Positions 1 to 6,480 are shown, numbered from the stretch's first letter. The stretch: DNA of 7,942 bases from Campylobacteraceae bacterium (GCA_019162915.1 JAFLKZ010000068.1:9331-17272); one strand, 5' to 3'. The notes: generated from the letters alone by a model not told the origin. Translations and numbers: made by a program.

Positions 1-137
1 ATTGTGACAATGTTGAAGTTCATGAAGGTGGAAAATTTTTAGGTAAGGTAGTCTCTAAAGAACTCGTAATTGAGGCAAAGGCTATTTTTGAGGGCGAAAG
101 CAAAATAAAAATAGATGAGGAAACTCCTCATTTTTAA
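1..137 (+). CDS. Bactofilin (CcmA-like polymer-forming cytoskeletal protein), 3' end only
   Basis: Only the last 44 codons are present, read from position 3 to a TAA at 135-137; the rest lies before the window. The peptide alternates short hydrophobic and glycine-containing turns (VEVHEGGKFLGKVVSKELVI, then AIFEGES), the pattern of the right-handed beta-helix of bactofilins (DUF583), whose rungs often carry a 'G.F.G' or 'F.GE' signature. The charged tail ending in ETPHF is typical of a disordered bactofilin terminus. Bactofilins polymerise at the inner face of the membrane and organise peptidoglycan hydrolases; in Helicobacter pylori the homologue CcmA controls helical cell shape and, as I recall, its gene is next to mfd, as here. 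It ends 17 nt before the proposed mfd start, so the two are probably co-transcribed. The family call rests on a short fragment plus context. Confidence 0.72.
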   Translation, partial: CDNVEVHEGGKFLGKVVSKELVIEAKAIFEGESKIKIDEETPHF

Positions 138-141
138 AATT

Positions 142-148
142 AAAGGGA
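142..148 (+). promoter_or_regulatory. Ribosome binding site supporting a CTG start for mfd
   Basis: The sequence AAAGGGA matches the start of the Shine-Dalgarno consensus (AAAGG at 142-146) and ends 6 nt before CTG 155. It lies in the short gap after the bactofilin stop codon, where an mfd ribosome binding site would be expected. It is the main positional argument for initiating at 155 rather than at TTG 284. Confidence 0.5.
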
Positions 149-154
149 TTTTAA

Positions 155-3124
155 CTGTTACAAGCTTCATGTTATGAATTTTTTCAAGAAAAAAATGATG
201 GTCAACTTTTAGGTGTTTTAGGTGAAAAAGAGGCATTTTTAGCCTCTCAAGTAGCCATTTTTTTAGGAAAGAAGAGTTATGTATTGCCCGATCTTCGAGC
301 TATCAGCGGTGATGATTTACTCTCTTTCCAAGAAGAAATATTTGAACTGCTCTATACTTTACATGCTTTTTACAAGGATAATTCCACAAAAAAGATTTTG
401 ATTTCTCCTTTGCGTACACTTCTTACTCCTTTACCCAAAAAAGAACTTTTTGATACTTACCTCGTAGAATTTGGAATGAGACTGCATGTTGAGTCTTTTC
501 GGGAGAAAATGTACTATTGGGGTTACGCGTATAGTGATGTGGTGCAAACCAAAGGTGAAATCTCCATCAGAGGGGACATTGTCGATATTTTCCCTTTGGG
601 CTCCAATAAGGCGGTGCGTATTTGTTTGTTTGATGATGAAGTAGAGAGTATTCGATATTTTGACCCTCAAACGCAAAAAAGTGATAAAGAAGAAATTGAA
701 AGTATCGAAATTTATCCTGCATTATTTGCACTTAATGAAGAACTTTTTAATAGGATAGAAAAAAATATAGCTGATATTAAAAGTGATAGTTTTACGAAAG
801 ATATGCATTCTTTAGGACTTTGGGCATTAGGAGAGAGTGCAAGTACGTATGTTGACACATTTAAAACGTATCTCTCTTATGATGTTTCTTTAGAACTTGA
901 AGAGATGGCACTTTTTGATGAAGGTGGCTCTGCCAAACTTCAAGGGTTACCTATTTTAAAAGAGCCAAAGCATTATAAAGCTATACAAACAACCAATATT
1001 AAAAGTTTTTTAGAGTTACACAAGCATAAAAAGATAAAAATTTTAGCTAAAAATGACGTATTGCTTAAAATGGCAGAACTTGACCCACATGAGTTTAAAT
1101 ATGTGCCTAGTGATTTAATTATCAATATTATGAGTAGTGAAGAGATTATTCTCTCTTTAAATAAAATAGCGCAAAAAGTAAAAAAAAGAAGACTCAATAT
1201 CGTTTTGGATGAGTTGAAAAATGGTGACTATGTTGTGCATGAAAACTATGGTATTGGTATTTTTAAAGGCCTTTTAAATACGACTGTTTTGGGTGCAACG
1301 AAAGATTTTGTCGTCATAGAGTATTTAGGCGAAGATAGGCTACTTTTGCCTGTTGAAAATTTACATGTCATCGATAGATACATCAGTGATGGTGGTCATT
1401 TGGTCAGTGTGGATCGTTTGGGCAAAGGTAGTTTCCAAAAGCTTAAAGCTAAAACAAAAGAGAGACTTTTAGAGATTGCCGGTGAGATTATCGCAGTGGC
1501 TGCTAAGCGAGAAATGGTTGAGTCTTTGAAATTTAGTGTTCCCTCCCCAGAAATAAAACTTTTTCAAAATGATGCAGGATTTATCTATACAGAAGACCAA
1601 GAACGAGTTATTAATGATATTTTAGAAGATTTTTCAAGTGGTAAAATGATGGATAGACTTTTAAGTGGTGACGTGGGATTTGGAAAAACGGAAGTAGCGA
1701 TGAACGCTATTTTCGCAACCGTTAAAAGTGGCTTTCAAGCAATCTTTATTGCGCCTACGACACTTTTATGTTCACAGCATTTTAAAAGCCTCTCTAAGCG
1801 ATTTGCAAAATATAATATAAGAGTAGAGCAGTTAGACAGATTTACCTCTGCGAAACAAAAAAGTATGATTATCGAAGATTTGAAAAAAGGTACTTTATCG
1901 GTGTGTGTAGGAACCCATTCTTTGTTTGATGTTGAGTTTAATAATCCTGCACTGGTTGTTTTAGATGAAGAACATAAATTTGGGGTCAAGCAAAAAGAAA
2001 AACTTAAAAATATGCGAGAAAATGTTCATATTTTATCAATGAGTGCAACCCCAATTCCAAGAAGCCTTAATATGGCATTGAGTTCCATCAAACAGTATTC
2101 TCAGCTCTTAACGCCTCCTAATGATAGAGAAGATGTGCGTACGTTTGTAAAAGAGTACGATGCTAAAAGTATTAAAGAGGCATTTTTAAGAGAGATACGA
2201 AGGGGTGGACAGATTTTCTTTGTACATAATCGTATCGCTACGATTGAAGCTAAGAAAAAAGAACTTTTGGAGATGATGCCAACTTTGCGTATTTTAACAC
2301 TTCACTCCGAGATAAGTGCGAATGTTACTGAAAAAGAGATGATGGGATTTGAAAATAAGGAGTATGACGTACTACTTAGTACTTCTATTATCGAATCTGG
2401 TATTCATATTCCTAATGTCAATACTATTATGATAGATTCTGCTGATTATTTTGGAATGGCAGATTTGCATCAGCTTAGGGGAAGAGTAGGGCGCTCCAAA
2501 CGACAAGGATATTGTTATTTTTTAGTTAAAGATAAAGAAGTACTCTCCGAATCAGCTAAAAAAAGGCTGATTGCGTTGGAGTCAAATTCTTATCTTGGAA
2601 GTGGGACTGTTCTTGCTTATCATGATTTAGAGATACGCGGTGGCGGAAATCTTGTGGGCGAAGCGCAAAGTGGGCATCTTAAAAATATAGGTTATGCACT
2701 TTATCTTAAAATGCTAGAAGATGCGATTAATTCACTGATGGGTAAAAGTCCAATAGAGACGAAAGAAGTAGATATTAAGCTTTCCATTAGTGCTTTTGTC
2801 AGTGATGCGTATATACAAGAAGATAGATTGCGACTAGAGCTTTACCGGAGGCTTAGCAAGTGCGTGAATGTCCATGAGGTGTTAGAGATCGAAGAAGAGA
2901 TGATGGATCGTTTTGGTAAGCTTGATGTGCCTACAAAGCAGTTTTTAGAACTCATCGAAATTAAAATATTAGCCGCCTCAAGCGATATCACGTTGATTTC
3001 CAATTATGGACAAAATATAACGATTAAATATGCAGATGATAAAAAAATAGTGCTTATTTCGAGAAGTAAAGATGATGATGATATTATCGCAACAGTTTTA
3101 AAACAGGTAAGGGCAACGAAGTGA
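155..3124 (+). CDS. mfd: Transcription-repair coupling factor Mfd
   Basis: Mfd is a cytoplasmic ATP-dependent DNA translocase that pushes stalled RNA polymerase off template lesions and recruits UvrA. With a start at CTG 155 the protein is 989 aa. Visible parts in that numbering: a UvrB-like N-terminal region (GEISIRGDIVDIFP near 134-147, FDDEVESIRYFD near 159-170); the RNA-polymerase interaction domain beginning at NGDYVVHENYGIGIF (about 356-370); Walker A GDVGFGKT (505-512); motif II DEEHKFG (604-610); SATPIPR (630-636); motif VI QLRGRVGRSKRQG (773-785); then LEIRGGGNLVGEAQSG and the C-terminal domain. It is about 160 aa shorter than E. coli Mfd (1148 aa), mostly in the N-terminal half, as in other Campylobacterota. 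The start is uncertain: the frame is open from 155, and the stretch before TTG 284 (residues EKEAFLASQVAIFLGKKSYV leading into LPDLRA) is expected Mfd sequence, yet the only plausible initiator there is CTG. TTG 284 is the conservative alternative (946 aa). The stop overlaps the next start by 4 nt. Function is near certain; the start is not. Confidence 0.96.
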   Translation: MLQASCYEFFQEKNDGQLLGVLGEKEAFLASQVAIFLGKKSYVLPDLRAISGDDLLSFQEEIFELLYTLHAFYKDNSTKKILISPLRTLLTPLPKKELFDTYLVEFGMRLHVESFREKMYYWGYAYSDVVQTKGEISIRGDIVDIFPLGSNKAVRICLFDDEVESIRYFDPQTQKSDKEEIESIEIYPALFALNEELFNRIEKNIADIKSDSFTKDMHSLGLWALGESASTYVDTFKTYLSYDVSLELEEMALFDEGGSAKLQGLPILKEPKHYKAIQTTNIKSFLELHKHKKIKILAKNDVLLKMAELDPHEFKYVPSDLIINIMSSEEIILSLNKIAQKVKKRRLNIVLDELKNGDYVVHENYGIGIFKGLLNTTVLGATKDFVVIEYLGEDRLLLPVENLHVIDRYISDGGHLVSVDRLGKGSFQKLKAKTKERLLEIAGEIIAVAAKREMVESLKFSVPSPEIKLFQNDAGFIYTEDQERVINDILEDFSSGKMMDRLLSGDVGFGKTEVAMNAIFATVKSGFQAIFIAPTTLLCSQHFKSLSKRFAKYNIRVEQLDRFTSAKQKSMIIEDLKKGTLSVCVGTHSLFDVEFNNPALVVLDEEHKFGVKQKEKLKNMRENVHILSMSATPIPRSLNMALSSIKQYSQLLTPPNDREDVRTFVKEYDAKSIKEAFLREIRRGGQIFFVHNRIATIEAKKKELLEMMPTLRILTLHSEISANVTEKEMMGFENKEYDVLLSTSIIESGIHIPNVNTIMIDSADYFGMADLHQLRGRVGRSKRQGYCYFLVKDKEVLSESAKKRLIALESNSYLGSGTVLAYHDLEIRGGGNLVGEAQSGHLKNIGYALYLKMLEDAINSLMGKSPIETKEVDIKLSISAFVSDAYIQEDRLRLELYRRLSKCVNVHEVLEIEEEMMDRFGKLDVPTKQFLELIEIKILAASSDITLISNYGQNITIKYADDKKIVLISRSKDDDDIIATVLKQVRATK

Positions 3125-3930
3125 AGATAGGTTTTATTGGGGACATTGTAGGCAGTCCCGGTCGAAATATGCTTGAAAAATATCTCAAAAAAATTCGCTT
3201 AGAGTATGTCTTAGACGCCGTTATAGCTAATGGAGAAAATGCTAGTCATGGATTTGGACTAAGTGCGCAAAATGCTAAGGAACTTTTTAGCAGTGGCATA
3301 GATATGATAACGGGGGGAAATCATTCGTGGGATAGAAAAGAGATTATCCCTTTGTTGGATTCATTGCCTATTTTAAGACCTCTCAATTATCCTGAGGGCG
3401 TTGCTGGAAGTGGTGTGGGTTTTTTACATGTAAAAGGAAAAAAAGTAGCTATTATGAACGTTATGGGATATTTTACGATGCCAATGGTGGAAAATCCTTT
3501 TATTACCACTAAAAAAGTAGTGGAAGCTTTGAGAAATGAAGGCATAGAAGATATTTTAATTGATTTTCATGCTGAATCGACAGCTGAAAAAAGAACTTTT
3601 CATTTGATGTTAAAAGGTCAAGTAAGTGCTATCTTCGGAACACATACACATGTAGGAACGGATGACTTGATCATTGAAGAGGGAACTTTCTATGTCAGTG
3701 ATGTCGGGATGAGCGGATGTCGAGATAATGTGATTGGTATGGATAAAGCAGCTCCTTTAAAGCGATTTTTAACAGGACTTCCCGCCTCTTTGGATGTGCC
3801 AAAAAAGTGTAAAAAGATACTGCAAATAGTTATCTGTGAGATTGAAGAGGGTAAATGTATAGACGCTTTTAAGTTGAGAATTTATGATGATAAAGATGAG
3901 ATTTTTATACAAAAAGCACTCCATGAATAG
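3121..3930 (+). CDS. ymdB: YmdB-type metallophosphoesterase (TIGR00282 family), probable cyclic-nucleotide phosphodiesterase
   Basis: This 269-aa protein has the full set of metal and catalytic residues known from Bacillus subtilis YmdB and Deinococcus DR1281: D8 in GDIVG, E39 and N40 in NGEN, N67 and H68 in GGNHSWD, H150 in DFHAE, and H175 and H177 in GTHTHVGTDD. The family binds a two-metal centre and hydrolyses cyclic nucleotides (2',3'-cAMP in vitro); in B. subtilis it affects biofilm formation and RNA turnover. It is unrelated to the E. coli macrodomain protein also called YmdB. No signal peptide or membrane segment is seen, so it should be cytoplasmic. Length is normal for the family. 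It starts at GTG 3121, whose last three bases plus the next A form the mfd stop (GTGA overlap), so translation is probably coupled to mfd. The substrate in this organism is not known. Its position between two DNA-repair genes is notable. Confidence 0.93.
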   Translation: MKIGFIGDIVGSPGRNMLEKYLKKIRLEYVLDAVIANGENASHGFGLSAQNAKELFSSGIDMITGGNHSWDRKEIIPLLDSLPILRPLNYPEGVAGSGVGFLHVKGKKVAIMNVMGYFTMPMVENPFITTKKVVEALRNEGIEDILIDFHAESTAEKRTFHLMLKGQVSAIFGTHTHVGTDDLIIEEGTFYVSDVGMSGCRDNVIGMDKAAPLKRFLTGLPASLDVPKKCKKILQIVICEIEEGKCIDAFKLRIYDDKDEIFIQKALHE

Positions 3931-4585
3931 TTTTGATCTTTGGTTTGCACTTAAACAAAATGGTTATTTAAAAGAACTAAGAGACCCTCTTTGGTGGCCA
4001 AGATCACGTAGTTTTGAAGTGATCGTTGGGACTATTTTAACCCAGCAAAGTAAGTGGGAAAAGGTTGAACTTAGTCTTGAGCTTCTTCGAACTAAGGGGC
4101 TTACTACATTAGACAAAATAGCTAATTTTGAGCTAGAGCCTTTATCATTGCTTATCAAACCAAGTGGCTTTTATAACACCAAAGCTATTTATCTCCAAAA
4201 ACTAAGTCTTGCTATACTCAAAGAGTTTGGAGATTTTGAGACTTTTTGTCTTGAAGTAGAACGTGATTGGTTGCTCCTCCAAAAAGGTATAGGGCAGGAG
4301 AGTGCGGATTCTATTCTTTGTTATGCTTGTGAAAAAGAGGCAATGGTTGTGGATGCGTATACTGCAAGGCTACTAGAATCTTTAGGCTATCGTTTTGATT
4401 CTTATGGTGATATTCAAGAATGGCTGGTTGAAGGCATTTCTCACAATCGAAAAAAGATTGATAGTGAGTACGGCAAAGCAATGTGTTTAAATGAAATTTA
4501 TGCAAGATTTCACGGTAAAATTGTAGAATTTTGTAAAGAAAATAGTAGCGGGAAAAGAGTTAATGGAGAAAAGTTGGGCTTATAA
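3923..4585 (+). CDS. magIII: MagIII-like 3-methyladenine DNA glycosylase (endonuclease III superfamily)
   Basis: A 220-aa helix-hairpin-helix DNA glycosylase. The opening WWPRSRSFEVIVGTILTQQS (about 24-43) is the superfamily N-terminal helix; the hairpin LLQKGIGQESADSIL is at 117-131; the catalytic aspartate is D144 in MVVDAYT. The C-terminus has ARFHGKIVEF (194-203) and no four-cysteine iron-sulphur motif, which separates it from true Nth and MutY. These features match H. pylori MagIII, which excises 3-methyladenine; K199 in HGK corresponds by position to the lysine reported as carbamylated there (from memory). I chose ATG 3923 because homology begins at MNSFDLW; the upstream in-frame ATG at 3884 would add 13 residues read through the ymdB end and lacks support. 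The gene overlaps ymdB by 8 nt and has no clear ribosome binding site, so it probably relies on coupled translation. Its stop lies inside the terminator palindrome. Substrate range is inferred. Confidence 0.9.
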   Translation: MNSFDLWFALKQNGYLKELRDPLWWPRSRSFEVIVGTILTQQSKWEKVELSLELLRTKGLTTLDKIANFELEPLSLLIKPSGFYNTKAIYLQKLSLAILKEFGDFETFCLEVERDWLLLQKGIGQESADSILCYACEKEAMVVDAYTARLLESLGYRFDSYGDIQEWLVEGISHNRKKIDSEYGKAMCLNEIYARFHGKIVEFCKENSSGKRVNGEKLGL

Positions 4586-4592
4586 GCCCAAC
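4573..4592. terminator. Bidirectional terminator between the convergent magIII and DUF465 genes
   Basis: GTTGGGCTTATAAGCCCAAC is a perfect 20-bp palindrome that folds into an 8-bp stem with a TATA loop on either strand. On the + strand it is followed closely by a short T-rich stretch (GTTTTATA), and on the - strand directly by TTTTC. It sits between convergent genes, so it can end transcription from both sides. The magIII stop codon (TAA 4583-4585) is inside it; the DUF465 stop is 7 nt to the right. Confidence 0.85.
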
Positions 4593-4598
4593 AATGTT

Positions 4599-4826
4599 TT
4601 ATAAAGAGTGTTCTTTCTTATAAGCAACAATCATCGTATAAGCTTCGTCTTTAAGTCTTAATTTTTCTTTTTTCATCGTCTCAAGTTCTAAATCACTCAT
4701 ATGCTCACGACCTTCTTCTACGTCTGTAATTTTTTGGTCTAGTTCATTGTGTTTTTCAAAAATTTTTGCGAAATGTGCATTATCAACTTTTATTTTTGAG
4801 ATTATTTCTCTATATTCATGTAACAT
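4599..4826 (-). CDS. YdcH family protein (DUF465), small coiled-coil protein
   Basis: This 75-aa protein is almost entirely charged and helical, with no membrane segment and no cysteine. It fits the DUF465/YdcH family: an N-terminal helix (LHEYREIISKIK), then HNELDQKI, and the conserved C-terminal stretch KKEKLRLKDEAYTMIVAYKK (about 52-71), where 'LKKEKLRLKDE' is the family hallmark. Length is typical. The molecular role of the family is not established. ATG 4826 is preceded by a strong ribosome binding site, AAGGAG (4832-4837), 5 nt away. It is the last of three - strand genes and lies 52 nt after argJ; the gap contains its own likely -10 box. As I remember, Campylobacter jejuni also has a DUF465 gene beside rpmB and rpe, so this is an old neighbourhood. 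Confidence 0.92.
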   Translation of the reverse strand: MLHEYREIISKIKVDNAHFAKIFEKHNELDQKITDVEEGREHMSDLELETMKKEKLRLKDEAYTMIVAYKKEHSL

Positions 4827-4848
4827 TTGTGCTCCTTGTATTTTTTTT

Positions 4849-4862
4849 ATTTTATCTAAAAA
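4849..4862 (-). promoter_or_regulatory. Possible promoter for the DUF465 gene
   Basis: On the - strand this reads TTTTTAGATAAAAT: a TAAAAT -10 box (one mismatch to TATAAT, at 4849-4854) behind a T-run, a common Campylobacterota sigma-70 layout. Transcription would begin about 15 nt before the start codon. The gap after argJ shows no terminator hairpin, so readthrough from argJ is also possible. Confidence 0.4.
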
Positions 4863-4878
4863 GTGCTTAATTTTCTAA

Positions 4879-6069
4879 TTACGTTCGATAATCTGCATTG
4901 ATTTTGACATATTCATGCCCCAAATCACATCCATAAGCCGTGAATGAAAATGCGCCAACACCTAGCTCGCAGTGGATTTTAAAAGAATCTTTTTTCATGA
5001 CCGCTGCCGCTTTTTTTTCTGTTTCTGCATCGAGAGAACGATGAGTGTTACTATAAATAAGGACATTGTCATAGTGGATAACAAGCGTCTCTTCGTTACA
5101 TGTAACGCCACTTGCACCTATCGTCGAAGCAATTCTTCCCCAGTTTGGATCTTCGCCAAAAAGAGCAGTTTTAACCAAAAGAGAATTACTAAGCGCTTTG
5201 GCAGCAACTTGTGCTTCATGAATACTTTTAGCACCGCTTACTTCAAAAGCAACCAATTTAGTAGCACCCTCACCATCTTTCACTAACATAAGACTTAACT
5301 CTTTAGTGATAAGATTAAGCGCTTCTCTAAAGGCCTCTTTATCATAATTTCCACTTTGTTGATTGCTCATTAAAAATACTGTATCGTTGGTTGAAGTATC
5401 ACCATCAACACTAACCGCATTAAAAGAGAGTTCAACAGCTTTTGGTAAAAGTGTATCCATATCTACTTTGGGAATGTCTGCATCAGTAAGTATAAAACAA
5501 AGCATCGTTGCCATAGCAGGGTTGATCATTCCTGCACCCTTGCATATAGCTGCAATATGGAAAAACTCACCATTTTCAAGTTCAACTTTGAGACAAATCT
5601 CTTTTTTAAAGCTATCCGTTGTCATAATAGCTGATGCCGTAGAATGAGAATTTTTAGCTAAAAAATCAAATTTATCAAAAGCAAGACTTAGCTTTTCAAC
5701 ATTAAGTCTACATCCAATAACGCCAGTAGAACTCATAATTGGATTTTCAATATGAGGAAATTTTATCTTAAGATTTTCAAAAATAGTTTCAATATCTTTA
5801 ATACCCTCAGCACCTGTCATAGCATTAGCATTCTTGGCATTCATTAAAATAAAGTTTGTCTGAAATCCCTTAGGATAGCGAAGATAATGTTTGATGGGAG
5901 CTGCTTGAAAAACATTGGTTGTAAAAACAGCTGAGATATCGCAGGGTTTATCCGTGCGTATAAAAGCTACGTCTTCTTTGCCATTAGGCTTAAAGCCAGC
6001 ACTGACACCTTGACAAAAAAAACCAGAAACATTGTCTAAACCATTTTTTACGGGGAGTATTGTAAACAT
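4879..6069 (-). CDS. argJ: ArgJ, glutamate N-acetyltransferase / amino-acid N-acetyltransferase
   Basis: ArgJ transfers the acetyl group from N-acetylornithine to glutamate, recycling it in arginine synthesis; some members also make N-acetylglutamate from acetyl-CoA. The family is a self-cleaving Ntn-hydrolase. Here the cleavage motif is KGAGMINPAMATML (177-190), predicting a cut between A187 and T188, with T188 as the new catalytic nucleophile. Other hallmarks are STGVIG (114-119, oxyanion region), TTDSF (150-154), DGDTSTNDT (222-230), DPNWGRI (307-313) and the C-terminal NADYRT. The 396-aa length is normal and all key parts are present. ATG 6069 has AAAGAGT (6075-6081) 5 nt upstream. No other arginine gene is in view, so it stands outside an arg operon. 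Whether it is mono- or bifunctional cannot be read from sequence alone; it depends on whether the genome has a separate argA-type synthase. Confidence 0.97.
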   Translation of the reverse strand: MFTILPVKNGLDNVSGFFCQGVSAGFKPNGKEDVAFIRTDKPCDISAVFTTNVFQAAPIKHYLRYPKGFQTNFILMNAKNANAMTGAEGIKDIETIFENLKIKFPHIENPIMSSTGVIGCRLNVEKLSLAFDKFDFLAKNSHSTASAIMTTDSFKKEICLKVELENGEFFHIAAICKGAGMINPAMATMLCFILTDADIPKVDMDTLLPKAVELSFNAVSVDGDTSTNDTVFLMSNQQSGNYDKEAFREALNLITKELSLMLVKDGEGATKLVAFEVSGAKSIHEAQVAAKALSNSLLVKTALFGEDPNWGRIASTIGASGVTCNEETLVIHYDNVLIYSNTHRSLDAETEKKAAAVMKKDSFKIHCELGVGAFSFTAYGCDLGHEYVKINADYRT

Positions 6070-6127
6070 TTTAAACTCTTTAGCTTTTTATTGTTTTAAG
6101 ATGAAAGTAGTATTGGTAACATCGTAG

Positions 6128-6159
6128 TAAAATTTCTCCAAAGATATGGAGAAATTTTA
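6128..6159 (-). terminator. rpmB terminator hairpin
   Basis: The arms at 6128-6140 (TAAAATTTCTCCA) and 6147-6159 (TGGAGAAATTTTA) are perfect 13-bp complements around a 6-nt loop. The core is the CTCC/GGAG part; the flanking A and T tracts give a TTTTA tail on either strand. The rpmB stop codon (6157-6159) is the outermost part of the stem. The likely job is to limit readthrough from strongly expressed rpmB into argJ. The tail beyond the stem is not T-rich, so some leakage is possible. Confidence 0.7.
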
Positions 6160-6345
6160 GTCGTTTTTCTTCATTGTGCGAAGAGTTGAAGCAGCAATTC
6201 TAATTTTCTGTGTTGTTCCATCTTCTAAAGTAACTCTAACAGTTCTTAAGTTTGGAAGAAATCTTCTTTTAGTTTTGTTTTTCGCGTGGCTTACGTTGTT
6301 CCCAGACATAGGGCCTTTTCCACTTATAGCGCATCTTCTTGCCAT
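6157..6345 (-). CDS. rpmB: 50S ribosomal protein L28
   Basis: A basic 62-aa protein with the L28 signature: MARRCAISGKGPMSGNNVSH at the start, then KTKRRFLPNLRTVRV. L28 is a structural part of the large ribosomal subunit, near the E site. The length matches the short L28 form (Bacillus 62 aa) rather than E. coli (78 aa). It has a single cysteine (C5) and so no zinc ribbon. ATG 6345 is preceded by AAGGAT (6352-6357) at 6 nt spacing. It is the first gene of the - strand group, is divergent from rpe, and is followed by its own hairpin terminator, so it is probably mainly monocistronic. Confidence 0.98.
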   Translation of the reverse strand: MARRCAISGKGPMSGNNVSHAKNKTKRRFLPNLRTVRVTLEDGTTQKIRIAASTLRTMKKND

Positions 6346-6370
6346 ATCAATATCCTTAAATTTTTTTGTA

Positions 6371-6376
6371 ATTCTA
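6371..6376 (-). promoter_or_regulatory. Probable -10 box of the rpmB promoter
   Basis: On the - strand this is TAGAAT within CTTTAGTGTAGAATTACA, close to the Campylobacterota sigma-70 pattern (T-rich upstream and a strong -10). No good -35 is visible at 17 nt, which is common in this group. The transcript would have a leader of roughly 15-20 nt containing the AAGGAT ribosome binding site. Confidence 0.55.
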
Positions 6377-6446
6377 CACTAAAGAAGCAAAAGAAATGCT
6401 TAACGACTTTTTTGCGTAGCTGGCAATTATATCTAAAATTTTATAA

Positions 6447-6459
6447 TTTTTGCTATAAT
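6447..6459 (+). promoter_or_regulatory. Extended -10 promoter for rpe-trpF-exonuclease
   Basis: The sequence TTTTTGCTATAAT has a perfect -10 hexamer (6454-6459) preceded by TGC, the TGN extension, and a T-run. This is a very typical Campylobacterota vegetative promoter, which needs no -35. Transcription would begin near 6466, leaving a leader of about 24 nt. Confidence 0.82.
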
Positions 6460-6480
6460 CGCAGTGAACTTTTAAAAAAA

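Noticed and set aside
39..236. Antisense open frame across the bactofilin-mfd junction
   Set aside because: No recognisable domain and low-complexity composition; it overlaps the well-supported + strand genes.
284..286. TTG 284 as the true mfd start
   Set aside because: It has a purine-rich stretch upstream (GAAGAG), but starting there removes 43 codons of plausible, in-frame Mfd N-terminal sequence. Kept only as the conservative alternative.
431..2000. Several - strand open frames inside mfd
   Set aside because: All are complementary to conserved Mfd coding sequence and have no independent support.
3884..3922. Upstream ATG for magIII adding 13 residues
   Set aside because: The extra residues (MMIKMRFLYKKHS) are the ymdB end read in another frame; MagIII homology begins at ATG 3923.
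4972..5647. Two + strand open frames opposite argJ
   Set aside because: They mirror the conserved argJ coding sequence, have no ribosome binding site or domain, and are typical shadow frames.
6070..6127. Separate promoter for argJ
   Set aside because: One is expected after the rpmB hairpin, but only a weak A-rich stretch (CAATAAAAAG on the - strand) is seen, with no convincing -10, so I did not annotate it.
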